From the IMG/VR virus record IMGVR_UViG_3300027782_000207, positions 1 through 34,231 of that record: a DNA stretch of 34,231 nucleotides. One strand, 5' to 3'. Both the position numbers and the translations under genes were made by a program. Shown piece after piece: positions 8,360 through 13,729 of the stretch (position 1 is its first letter; each line of letters begins with the position of its first letter). The notes under the pieces were generated by a model. It had not been told where the DNA came from. It did no database searches and was given only the letters and a program-made list of their open reading frames with translations. This DNA is from a virus.

Positions 8360-8814
8360 TTACACAACAAGAATGTCTAGAATTGTTTGAATATCAAGAC
8401 GGCGATTTAATACGCAAGTCAAGCAATAGGCTTTTGAGGTCGCCAACTCATTTTGGGCATTTGCGAGCTAGAGTAAAGGGGCGTAATTATTTTGTACATC
8501 GGCTTGTTTTTTTAATGCATCATGGTTATTTACCAAAACAAATTGACCATATTGACGGGAATCCCGCAAACAACAAAATTGCTAATTTGAGAGAAGCATC
8601 ACAATCTCAAAATATGTGGAATAGAAATGCCAATACAAATTCTATGTCTAAAATAAAAGGCATTAAGATACATCAAAACGGAAAATATCAAGTCCGGTTA
8701 CAAGTTAATAAAAAAAGTATGTATTTTGGTCTGTATGTTGACTTAGAGCTTGCCGAATTGGTGGCTATTGAGGCAAGAAACAAATTTCATGGAGAGTATG
8801 CAAATCATGGTTAG
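8356..8814 (+). CDS. HNH-AP2 homing endonuclease inside the lysis cassette
   Basis: 152 residues from the ATG at 8356 (a longer frame extends upstream, but the conserved domain starts here). HNH core: H48 in YFVHRLVF, D64-H65 in IDHIDGNPANNKIANLR, then SQSQNMWN. An AP2-type DNA-binding domain follows (about 102-150, GIKIHQNGKYQVRL to YFGLYVDLELAE). This two-domain build is typical of free-standing phage homing endonucleases. The gene is AT-richer than its neighbours, uses codons such as AGA and ATA more, and separates holin from endolysin. Expected activity: site-specific cleavage of phage DNA lacking the insert, so that the gene spreads during co-infection. Confidence 0.85.
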   Translation: MITQQECLELFEYQDGDLIRKSSNRLLRSPTHFGHLRARVKGRNYFVHRLVFLMHHGYLPKQIDHIDGNPANNKIANLREASQSQNMWNRNANTNSMSKIKGIKIHQNGKYQVRLQVNKKSMYFGLYVDLELAELVAIEARNKFHGEYANHG

Positions 8815-9343
8815 CAATTGGAAATTAGCCTTTGAGCAAATGCTTAAATCCGAGGGCGGGTTTAGCGACGACGAGCGCGACAAGGGAAACAAGCTACCGG
8901 ACGGACGCAAGGGTTCGACCATGCTCGGTGTTACTCAATTTAATTGGGAGCAATACGTCGGGCATGAGGTTACGCACGATCAAATGCGAAAGCTAACGCC
9001 CGAGGACGTCGAACCGTTGTACAAAAAGAAGTATTGGGACGTTGTGAGGGCGGACGAGCTTCCGAGCGGCATTGACTACCTCTGCTTCGATCTGGGGGTT
9101 AATGCCGGCCCAGGGCGTTCGATTAAGCTCTTGCAAACCGCGGTAGGCGTGCCGGCGGACGGCGGGTTAGGGCCGATTACCATGCAAGCCGTACTAGCCG
9201 CCGACCCCGCCGAGCTAATCGAGCGGTTTAGCGCCGAGAAAGAAGCCTTTTACCGCGGCTTGGACGACTTTAAAGTCTACGGTACCGGTTGGTTAAACCG
9301 CGTCGCCCAAGTCAAGGTAAAGGCTACCTCGATGCTAGGTTAG
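8807..9343 (+). CDS. Endolysin, GH108 muramidase with peptidoglycan-binding domain
   Basis: 178 residues from the ATG at 8807; GGAGAG at 8791-8796 gives a 10-base spacing, better than for the ATG at 8798. The N-terminal catalytic domain has the GH108 signature EGG (E16 is the expected acid) followed by the DDERDKG and GVTQFNW stretches. The C-terminal half (about 95-175) contains FDLGVNAGPGRSIKLLQ and GVPADGGLGPITMQAV, typical of PG_binding_3. Role: N-acetylmuramidase cutting peptidoglycan once the holin fires. No signal peptide, so it depends on the holin. Its start lies inside the last codons of the homing endonuclease gene. Confidence 0.85.
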   Translation: MVSNWKLAFEQMLKSEGGFSDDERDKGNKLPDGRKGSTMLGVTQFNWEQYVGHEVTHDQMRKLTPEDVEPLYKKKYWDVVRADELPSGIDYLCFDLGVNAGPGRSIKLLQTAVGVPADGGLGPITMQAVLAADPAELIERFSAEKEAFYRGLDDFKVYGTGWLNRVAQVKVKATSMLG

Positions 9344-9526
9344 GTAATACCTTGCAAACCGTGTTTTGTCGCCCTTAATCATCACGGTTTTAATCTTAAA
9401 CCCTTGGTTTTTGAGCTTGTACACAATATCGGCTAGTCGGGTAGCTCGATATAGCGTTATTGCCTCCCATGAGGTTATATGTTTTTGCTTCTTCAAATGC
9501 ATATAAACGGCGTCAATTTTGCTCAT
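9335..9526 (-). CDS. Small helix-turn-helix protein
   Basis: 63 residues. The pattern AVYMHLKKQKHITSWEAITLYRATRLADIVYKLKNQG (quoted in parts: ITSWEAI, YRATRLADIV, LKNQGFKI) is a compact helix-turn-helix/winged-helix fold common in phages. It probably binds DNA or acts as an early regulator. It is the last gene of the minus-strand early operon and overlaps the 3' end of the convergent endolysin gene by nine bases. I see no terminator between them. Confidence 0.6.
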   Translation of the reverse strand: MSKIDAVYMHLKKQKHITSWEAITLYRATRLADIVYKLKNQGFKIKTVMIKGDKTRFARYYLT

Positions 9527-9804
9527 ATTACCTCCGCTAATTTTAATTTGCGTGTTTCACCGTCATAAGTAAATTTCACGTTGTCCGAACCATATTTGCA
9601 AAGAGTTTGCGTACCCGTATGGCTATGGGTAATTGTTAAGTATGTGTAAAAATCAGGTTTTGGCTCAGGCTTAATGCGGTATTCCAAATCCTCCCTCCAA
9701 ATTGGGTATTTTTCTAAGTCATCCCATTTGCTTGTACAAGTCAATACTTGGATTTGCGCCCCATCAGCCCATGCGTGGATAAGTTTTGCGTGTTTGTGTT
9801 TCAT
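9523..9804 (-). CDS. Conserved phage hypothetical protein with WD/EYRIKPEPKP motif
   Basis: 93 residues from the ATG at 9804. A longer frame exists, but the conserved part begins MKHKHAKLIHAWADGA and this start forms an ATGA overlap with the upstream gene. The order of motifs (HAWADGAQIQV, then WDDLEKYPIWREDLEYRIKP) is one I know from many phage early proteins of unknown function. The C-terminal 40 residues look like a small beta domain. Function is unknown; the early-operon setting makes a host-takeover or anti-defence role possible but unproven. Confidence 0.6.
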   Translation of the reverse strand: MKHKHAKLIHAWADGAQIQVLTCTSKWDDLEKYPIWREDLEYRIKPEPKPDFYTYLTITHSHTGTQTLCKYGSDNVKFTYDGETRKLKLAEVI

Positions 9805-9998
9805 TGCATCACCCATGCCATAAACGGAACAAGCCCAAAAACGACGCCTAAGAGCGCCAAGCCGACCGCCCATGCAACGGGAGGTATTCTCTCGTCCGCA
9901 CGCGTATAGCGGCTATAAACGCGCATAGAGCGCGATGTACGACCCGTCCAATTAGGGTCGCCCAAGTCGGTCAAAAAGGGCCAATTGTGCTTATTCAT
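9801..9998 (-). CDS. Small membrane protein, C-terminal TM segment
   Basis: 65 residues. A basic, polar N-terminal half (FLTDLGDPNWTGRTSRSMRV) is followed by one hydrophobic segment near the C-terminus (about 41-63, VAWAVGLALLGVVFGLVPF). I do not recognise the family. Start and stop overlap the neighbouring genes, so it is translated within the minus-strand operon. A tail-anchored inner-membrane protein is the simplest reading. Confidence 0.5.
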   Translation of the reverse strand: MNKHNWPFLTDLGDPNWTGRTSRSMRVYSRYTRADERIPPVAWAVGLALLGVVFGLVPFMAWVMQ

Positions 9999-10248
9999 AA
10001 TCTTCCTCGTTGGCGGTTATGGTTTCAATATGGTTAATGTCGATGAAATGGGTATACATCGGGACGGCACAACAAAGAACGTCGTCGCGGTCAATCTTAA
10101 TAAACGGTTCGCCGGTCGAATCTAGCTTTACCCCGTCGGCGTATTGGTCGATCAATTCGGCAATCTTTTTGTCGGTCAATTCATAGGACAAATCGCGTAA
10201 TAATTTGCGTTTTCCCTCGTCTGTTAGCTGAATGTAAGAATATTTCAT
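9991..10248 (-). CDS. Hypothetical early protein (85 aa)
   Basis: 85 residues, preceded on the minus strand by AAGGGGTAGGCC, a good ribosome binding site. The N-terminal half is helical and charged (YIQLTDEGKRKLLRDLSYEL). The rest is acidic, ending in EEDYE. No cysteine cluster motif beyond a CC pair in VLCCAVPM, no membrane segment, no recognised domain. Part of the minus-strand early operon. Confidence 0.5.
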   Translation of the reverse strand: MKYSYIQLTDEGKRKLLRDLSYELTDKKIAELIDQYADGVKLDSTGEPFIKIDRDDVLCCAVPMYTHFIDINHIETITANEEDYE

Positions 10249-10251
10249 GGC

Positions 10252-10401
10252 CTACCCCTTAAATCCATGTTGTTTGAGAGCTTGATGTTGCTCGGGGCTT
10301 GCCATGCAAACCGCCATAGGATGCTTTGCTAAATACGCTTGCAACTTGGCGCGAGCTTGCTCGGTCGGGTTTTTAAGAAAGGCTTCTAGTAACTTGTTCA
10401 T
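10252..10401 (-). CDS. Small conserved early protein (49 aa)
   Basis: ATG at 10401 (minus), TAG at 10252-10254. The product begins MNKLLEAFLKNPTEQARAKL, continues with QAYLAKHPMAVCMASPEQHQ and ends GFKG. It is an amphipathic helical miniprotein of a type I have seen repeated in phage early regions, function unknown. Upstream the minus strand reads GGACGAAACAAC directly before the ATG, the same 12 bases that precede the gene at 10417-10584. This shared leader supports it as a real gene. Confidence 0.55.
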   Translation of the reverse strand: MNKLLEAFLKNPTEQARAKLQAYLAKHPMAVCMASPEQHQALKQHGFKG

Positions 10402-10416
10402 GTTGTTTCGTCCGGA

Positions 10417-10584
10417 TTATTTAGATTGATTGAAATACGCTTGGGCTACGGCTTGGAGCATTTCGCTAGAAAGGCCCATTTTGTGCTTGATTACCTCGGG
10501 AGACCAACCGACGCCCATCAAATTAGCAAATTGATGGATCAAATCTTGCGTAACGACGTTGCCAAGCTCGGTATTAGTTTTCAT
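10417..10584 (-). CDS. Hypothetical early protein (55 aa)
   Basis: 55 residues from the ATG at 10584; the longer frame upstream crosses a hairpin and another gene, so this start is preferred. It shares the GGACGAAACAAC leader with the gene at 10252-10401. The sequence is helical (VTQDLIHQFANLMGVGWSPE, then LSSEMLQAVAQAYFNQSK), no cysteines, no membrane segment. Possible small DNA- or protein-binding helix bundle; function unknown. Confidence 0.5.
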   Translation of the reverse strand: MKTNTELGNVVTQDLIHQFANLMGVGWSPEVIKHKMGLSSEMLQAVAQAYFNQSK

Positions 10585-10603
10585 GTTGTTTCGTCCAAAG
10601 TAA

Positions 10604-10617
10604 GGGGCTTGCGCCCC
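10604..10617 (-). terminator. GGGGC-tetraloop-GCCCC hairpin between early genes
   Basis: Perfect 5-bp GC stem with a GNRA loop (GCAA on the minus strand), located just after the stop of the gene at 10625-10801 and before the start of the next. It is followed on the minus strand by TTACTTT, so at best a partial terminator. Two sister hairpins with the same stem occur at 12958-12971 and 13355-13368. Confidence 0.45.
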
Positions 10618-10624
10618 GAGGGTT

Positions 10625-10801
10625 TTATTGAATTTCGGTAGCAATGATTCGGAAAACAAAGTCGGGATTATTTGCCCATTCGACGTAATTTTCGATAAAG
10701 TTAATTGCGTCTTGCTTTGTTGCGTAGGCGCCGAGTACGGCGGTAAAGTTTTCGTCATTCTTGCGATGCGATACGGCTAGGTAGATTGTCTTGTGTTTCA
10801 T
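10625..10801 (-). CDS. Hypothetical early protein (58 aa), first gene after promoter P1
   Basis: ATG at 10801 (minus), TAA at 10625-10627, 58 residues. It begins MKHKTIYLAVSHRKNDENFT and contains AYATKQDAINFIENYVEW, an alpha/beta pattern like small phage proteins that tolerate a strand-helix-strand fold. AAGGAAATCGG precedes the start. It is the first gene downstream of the P1 promoter module, so it should be strongly expressed early. Function unknown. Confidence 0.55.
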   Translation of the reverse strand: MKHKTIYLAVSHRKNDENFTAVLGAYATKQDAINFIENYVEWANNPDFVFRIIATEIQ

Positions 10802-10819
10802 CCGATTTCCTTGTTTGTT

Positions 10820-10870
10820 ATGGCGTCGTTGCCATGTACAAATATTAAGCTAGCTAAACAATTAAAACAA
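10820..10870 (-). promoter_or_regulatory. Early promoter module P1 with operator and downstream dyad
   Basis: Minus strand: -35 TTGTTT (10865-10870), 17-bp spacer, -10 TAATAT (10842-10847). The operator-like motif TTAAGCTAGCTAAA (plus strand, 10845-10858) covers the -10 and part of the spacer. Seven bases downstream of the -10 starts the dyad ATGGC-N6-GCCAT (10820-10835). The same arrangement occurs in P2 and P3. The remaining DNA between this module and the exonuclease gene (10871-10997) holds only the dyad at 10879-10897. Confidence 0.7.
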
Positions 10871-10878
10871 GCGATAAG

Positions 10879-10897
10879 CATAGGGACAAACCCTATG
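10879..10897. repeat. Inverted repeat CATAGGG-N5-CCCTATG upstream of P1
   Basis: Perfect 7-bp arms around ACAAA. The core TAGGG-N5-CCCTA is repeated at 13669-13683, also just upstream of a minus-strand promoter (P3). It could be a regulator site or, read on the minus strand, a hairpin ending the exonuclease transcript, though no U-run follows. Confidence 0.5.
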
Positions 10898-10997
10898 TTT
10901 TGCATTTATTTTAATATTTTGGGGTTTTTACAACAAAAAGGAGCGGCTACTAACCGAACTAAGGAGTGTGAGGGACACAAGCGTTCGCCGCAATTGA

Positions 10998-11735
10998 TTA
11001 TAGGTTGTTTTTGCGCTTATAGAAGCCGAGCAAGTATTGGAAGCAATCCCATGCTTGCGCGAGGTCGTCCTCCGAATGCTCTATGAGCTTTACGCTGCCC
11101 TCCGCGGTAAAGTAAACGTTCGCGCATCGAGCGGTCGGCTTGCCGAGGCCATTACGGTAAGCCGCCAATTGCATGATTTGCTCGTGAAACGGCGTTACCT
11201 TTTCCAAGCTCCCCTCTTTGCTCTTGAAGTCGATAACGATGTTGGCGCCGATTAGGTCGACCTTGCCGCCAAACCCTTGATAGGCAAACGACCTCTCCGC
11301 CTCCCATTCTTGATCGTGTCCAAAATGCGCTCTAACGGCCTCGTCGACTTGGGATACATATACGGGGTACTCGTCGCGTTCGCCGCGGTAGAACCGCTCT
11401 AGGATGCCATGCATCATCGTTCCCCGATCCATTGCGTCGCGTCCGGTCGACTTGCTATCCGTCATTACTCTTTCTAACCAATTTTCTTCGGACTCGCCCT
11501 CGATGCGCGGCAAAGTCAAAGCGGCTAACAATACTTGTTGTTGTAGCCAATTGGAAAGCCCTGGCTTTGCAACCAAGCCCAAAATCGTTGTTACCGACGG
11601 GACTAGGTTTAATGAGCGGGCGTCCCGTACCGTTGTATTTCTCTCGTTGCCGTTTTTGCCGACAATCCGGTAAGCCGGAGTGCCATCTTGTGTGTACCAA
11701 TGTCCGGATTCGGAATCCGCGGTTTTAATAATCAT
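10998..11735 (-). CDS. PD-(D/E)XK exonuclease (Cas4/RecB-like)
   Basis: 245 residues. The catalytic core is visible: H109 (MMHG), D160 in GGKVDLIG, then D169-F-K171 in VIDFKSKEG, and a downstream QLAAY (Q189, Y193) matching the QxxxY element of Cas4/AddB/RecB-type nucleases. The expected activity is metal-dependent DNA end resection, generating single strands for annealing. The SSB-like protein lies three genes upstream in the same minus-strand operon, giving a resection-and-coating pair. The start forms an ATGA overlap with the preceding gene. No helicase domain and no Fe-S cysteine set are seen, so it is closer to phage exonucleases than to full Cas4. Confidence 0.8.
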   Translation of the reverse strand: MIIKTADSESGHWYTQDGTPAYRIVGKNGNERNTTVRDARSLNLVPSVTTILGLVAKPGLSNWLQQQVLLAALTLPRIEGESEENWLERVMTDSKSTGRDAMDRGTMMHGILERFYRGERDEYPVYVSQVDEAVRAHFGHDQEWEAERSFAYQGFGGKVDLIGANIVIDFKSKEGSLEKVTPFHEQIMQLAAYRNGLGKPTARCANVYFTAEGSVKLIEHSEDDLAQAWDCFQYLLGFYKRKNNL

Positions 11736-11968
11736 TTTCGTTCCTTTATCATTGCGTCGGCGTATTTGTAAGCGGCTTGTGCCAAAGAAAAGTCGGCTTT
11801 TTTGCCGGCGCTAAATTCAAAATCGTTTGGAAATACATAGTCGGGATGCCATGCTTTCGCGGCAAGAATGCCTTGCATGGCGGACGCGGCAAAATAATCG
11901 CGCAACGTCATACCTCTTTCCATGTCAACAAAATCCCTTGTTGGAAACGCCGGAGAATCATCTTTCAT
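11732..11968 (-). CDS. Conserved small phage protein with TLRDYFAASA motif
   Basis: 78 residues. It contains GMTLRDYFAASAMQGIL and ends AAYKYADAMIKERK, a combination repeatedly seen in short proteins from phage early operons and prophages; no biochemical role is established to my knowledge. Mainly helical, no cysteines, no membrane segment. It overlaps both neighbours by four bases (coupled translation between the 56-residue protein and the exonuclease). Confidence 0.6.
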   Translation of the reverse strand: MKDDSPAFPTRDFVDMERGMTLRDYFAASAMQGILAAKAWHPDYVFPNDFEFSAGKKADFSLAQAAYKYADAMIKERK

Positions 11969-12135
11969 TTGTTTGCCCTCTTGGCTAGTGTTTTAAGCAT
12001 TTCGATAGCGTCCTCTAGGTCTTGCATGGCGCGAGGGTCTAAGACCATTCCCTCGTACCATTGCCGAAGTCGCCAACTAATCAATATTGCTTCTTCGGTT
12101 TCGCTCAAGATAAGCTCTTTAAAACGGTAAGTCAT
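11965..12135 (-). CDS. Hypothetical early protein (56 aa)
   Basis: 56 residues from the ATG at 12135, inside the end of the SSB-like gene (17-base overlap). A longer upstream frame is out of step with the conserved SSB reading and is rejected. The product is a charged helical protein (ELILSETEEAILISWRLRQW, then DLEDAIEMLKTLAKRA). No recognised domain. Its coupling to the SSB-like gene suggests a role in recombination or replication, by context only. Confidence 0.5.
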   Translation of the reverse strand: MTYRFKELILSETEEAILISWRLRQWYEGMVLDPRAMQDLEDAIEMLKTLAKRANK

Positions 12136-12760
12136 CGTCAATATCCGCAACCGAGCCGCCCGAGGCCGCGACGTATTGCTCGACGGTCGTAGGTTGCCCC
12201 ATTGCTCGGTACTCGCTCGATTTGACGATAATCGCTTTAATCCATTCCGAGAGGCTCTCAAACATGACGGGATCAAATTTGGTTAGGTCAAAAATCATCG
12301 TATCGTTAATGCCCGCCGGTAGGCCCGCTTTTCTAATGATGGACGGGACGCTCGATACATTCTTAACGTCGGCGTAGTTTTTACCGTTTGATGCGCGATG
12401 GGCAATCGTCAACATACAAAATTGTCCGAGAACCTTTTTAATGTCAAAGCCTTTTAACTCCGCGTCCGAGAAAGCAAGCCCTCGCCAAGCCTCTAGATGT
12501 TGCCTTAGAGCGGCTTTCTCATGGAGCGACCATGTATATTCGCGGGATTGAATCATCGGGCGCCCGTCGTCCATAGACAAGGGATTGCCTCGCTCGTCCT
12601 CGCCATGCAATTCCCAAAAGAATTTGACGCGGCGCGTCATGTTTACTTTGCCCTCCCATTCGCGCATTTGTGTACCCAAATCAATTACGCGATACAAGCG
12701 GGCAAGATGGTTGCCGACGGGGGCAATTTTAAACTCGGAGTTTGAGCCGGTAACAATCAT
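12119..12760 (-). CDS. SSB-like single-stranded DNA-binding protein
   Basis: 213 residues. The body has the strand pattern of phage ssDNA-binding proteins (LARLYRVIDLGTQMREWEGK, VKFFWELHGE, FCMLTIAHRASNGKNYADVK). The last residues, DIDDDLPF, closely copy the acidic tip of bacterial SSB (consensus DDDIPF) that recruits host DNA-repair and replication proteins. Established for SSB: the C-terminal Phe is essential for partner binding. Here the tip suggests recruitment of host partners such as RecO, exonuclease I or primase-associated factors. It lies in one operon with the PD-(D/E)XK exonuclease. Confidence 0.75.
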   Translation of the reverse strand: MIVTGSNSEFKIAPVGNHLARLYRVIDLGTQMREWEGKVNMTRRVKFFWELHGEDERGNPLSMDDGRPMIQSREYTWSLHEKAALRQHLEAWRGLAFSDAELKGFDIKKVLGQFCMLTIAHRASNGKNYADVKNVSSVPSIIRKAGLPAGINDTMIFDLTKFDPVMFESLSEWIKAIIVKSSEYRAMGQPTTVEQYVAASGGSVADIDDDLPF

Positions 12761-12939
12761 TTTGATTCCTCGAAAATTTCGTCAAAGTTAAAAGTAGAGT
12801 TATTTGTTTTCTTAGTCATTCCGCAAGCATGGCGAATGATAGCCATGTGACGCTCGGTAATGTAACCGGCGGCAACGTCGTCTAATGCATGAGCTAGTTG
12901 TTGTTCGTACTCGTCTTGCATTTGTTTAATTTCGTCCAT
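12757..12939 (-). CDS. Hypothetical early protein (60 aa)
   Basis: 60 residues from the ATG at 12939. A TTG at 12990 would extend it, but that start overlaps the upstream gene and crosses the hairpin at 12958-12971, so the ATG is preferred; GAGAAA lies upstream. The N-terminal half is a Gln/Glu-rich helix (MDEIKQMQDEYEQQLAHALD). The second half has RHMAIIRHACGMTKK. The stop overlaps the SSB-like gene start by ATGA. No recognised family. Confidence 0.5.
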   Translation of the reverse strand: MDEIKQMQDEYEQQLAHALDDVAAGYITERHMAIIRHACGMTKKTNNSTFNFDEIFEESK

Positions 12940-12957
12940 GATTTTCTCAATAGAAAT

Positions 12958-12971
12958 GGGGCTTTCGCCCC
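12958..12971 (-). terminator. GGGGC-GAAA-GCCCC hairpin
   Basis: On the minus strand GGGGC, GAAA tetraloop, GCCCC, then ATTTCTATT. It follows the stop of the gene at 12978-13190 by a few bases and precedes the next start. Same stem as the hairpins at 10604 and 13355. It could attenuate read-through from P2 into the SSB/exonuclease genes. Confidence 0.45.
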
Positions 12972-12977
12972 GTTGAG

Positions 12978-13190
12978 TTAGTTTTTGCAAGTACCTTTTG
13001 CGTCTTTAATGAATACCGACTTGTTGTACGCGGCGCCTTGTTGAGTACCGGCACAACTACAATGAATCGTTAACCCGTCAATAGGGTGAATTGAGGCGGC
13101 ATGATATTTAGTACCGGTACGACCAAGCCTTACCGCGCCGATCAAATTCATGTTGCTAAAAGCAAATAGCTTGCTAGTTTTTGTGTGCAT
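12978..13190 (-). CDS. Hypothetical early protein (70 aa)
   Basis: 70 residues, preceded by GGAAGAATAATT. Basic N-terminus (MHTKTSKLFAFSNMNLIGAV), then GRTGTKYHAASIHPIDGLTI and a cysteine pair in HCSCAG with a third Cys near the C-terminus. Beta-rich appearance, no membrane segment. Not recognised. It is the second gene after promoter P2. Confidence 0.5.
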   Translation of the reverse strand: MHTKTSKLFAFSNMNLIGAVRLGRTGTKYHAASIHPIDGLTIHCSCAGTQQGAAYNKSVFIKDAKGTCKN

Positions 13191-13201
13191 AATTATTCTT
13201 C

Positions 13202-13276
13202 CTATTCCAATTCGCTAGAGGCGGGAACGCGAACATACTCGTCCAATTCTTCGTCGTAAAAATAATAAGCATCCAT
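13202..13276 (-). CDS. Putative 24-residue acidic miniprotein
   Basis: ATG at 13276 (minus), TAG at 13202-13204. It is preceded by AAAAGGAAATGTA, the same ribosome binding leader used by the gene at 13378-13578, and is the first start after promoter P2. The product is acidic and tyrosine-rich (contains YYFYDEELDEYVRV). The stop is 11 bases before the next start. Short, so coding status needs comparison with relatives, but signals and spacing are good. Confidence 0.45.
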   Translation of the reverse strand: MDAYYFYDEELDEYVRVPASSELE

Positions 13277-13296
13277 TACATTTCCTTTTCATCCAA

Positions 13297-13347
13297 ATGG
13301 CGTTATTGCCATGTACAAATATTAAGCTATCTAAATCTACAAGTCAA
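13297..13347 (-). promoter_or_regulatory. Early promoter module P2 with operator and downstream dyad
   Basis: Minus strand: -35 TTGACT (13342-13347), 17-bp spacer, -10 TAATAT (13319-13324). Operator-like TTAAGCTATCTAAA (plus strand, 13322-13335). Dyad ATGGC-GTTATT-GCCAT (plus) at 13297-13312, again seven bases past the -10. Spacing is identical to P1 and P3. Confidence 0.75.
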
Positions 13348-13354
13348 ACAAAAC

Positions 13355-13368
13355 GGGGCTTTCGCCCC
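13355..13368 (-). terminator. GGGGC-GAAA-GCCCC hairpin before P2
   Basis: On the minus strand the stem-loop is followed by GTTTTGTTTG, the most terminator-like of the three sister hairpins. It lies ten bases after the stop of the gene at 13378-13578 and just upstream of the P2 -35, so it may insulate P2 from P3 transcription. Confidence 0.5.
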
Positions 13369-13377
13369 ATTGGTTTA

Positions 13378-13578
13378 TTAAGTCTTACTACAATCTTTGC
13401 AATTGCAAGTAATGACGTCTTCTTTAGCCGCTTCGCGCAATTCTTTCATAGTGTCAAAGCCGCGGGTATGAACCAAGTCGTCGTAGAACCTATAACCAAA
13501 CGGCAAACAAAGCATATAGCCGTCGGGATGACTATCGACGTCGCGCTTGGTGTCTAACTTGTATTGTTTGTAAACCAT
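13378..13578 (-). CDS. Hypothetical early protein (66 aa) with CxCxxC tail
   Basis: 66 residues from the ATG at 13578, preceded by AAAAGGAAATAAC. The frame is open upstream to an ATG at 13614, which coincides with the predicted P3 transcript start; initiation there would add 12 residues (MASTPFGRKGNN). The protein is basic at the N-terminus (MVYKQYKLDTKRDV), has an aromatic middle (LPFGYRFYDDLVHTRGF) and ends with cysteines in CNCKDC, a possible metal site. Family not recognised. First gene after P3, so probably the earliest minus-strand product. Confidence 0.55.
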   Translation of the reverse strand: MVYKQYKLDTKRDVDSHPDGYMLCLPFGYRFYDDLVHTRGFDTMKELREAAKEDVITCNCKDCSKT

Positions 13579-13598
13579 GTTATTTCCTTTTCGTCCAA

Positions 13599-13649
13599 AT
13601 GGCGTTGATGCCATAACTAGATATTAAGCTATCTAAATAATAATGTCAA
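13599..13649 (-). promoter_or_regulatory. Early promoter module P3 with consensus -35
   Basis: Minus strand: -35 TTGACA (13644-13649, perfect sigma70 consensus), 17-bp spacer, -10 TAATAT (13621-13626). Operator-like TTAAGCTATCTAAA (plus, 13624-13637). Dyad ATGGC-GTTGAT-GCCAT at 13599-13614. It fires away from the regulator promoter at 13710-13729, so this is a divergent control region similar in logic to immunity regions of temperate phages. Confidence 0.8.
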
Positions 13650-13668
13650 GCAAATATCAATTATTTTC

Positions 13669-13683
13669 TAGGGGATTTCCCTA
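13669..13683. repeat. Dyad TAGGG-N5-CCCTA in the divergent control region
   Basis: Perfect 5-bp arms around GATTT, between P3 and the regulator promoter. The same arms and spacing occur at 10881-10895 upstream of P1. Possible second operator class. Confidence 0.45.
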
Positions 13684-13686
13684 AGT

Positions 13687-13729
13687 TTGATAAAAAACAT
13701 ACAGAAAACTATATGTTAAGATAGCTACA
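13687..13729 (+). promoter_or_regulatory. Promoter and operator of the Cro/YdaS-like regulator, probably leaderless
   Basis: Two readings. (a) -35 TTGATA (13687-13692), 17-bp spacer, -10 TATATG (13710-13715). (b) Extended -10 TGTTAAGAT (13714-13722), which would put the transcript start at or next to the A of the ATG at 13729. The operator-like TTAAGATAGCTACA spans 13716-13729 and runs into the start codon. No Shine-Dalgarno is present, so the message is leaderless or nearly so, as for lambda cI from PRM. The arrangement implies autoregulation. Confidence 0.6.

Noticed and set aside
9330-9350. Bidirectional terminator between the endolysin and the convergent helix-turn-helix gene
   Set aside because: The two genes overlap by nine bases and no hairpin with a U-run is present at the junction.
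10417-10758. A single 113-residue gene on the minus strand
   Set aside because: The frame runs through the GGGGC hairpin and the 58-residue gene at 10625-10801. The start at 10584 has the same leader as a neighbouring gene and is preferred.
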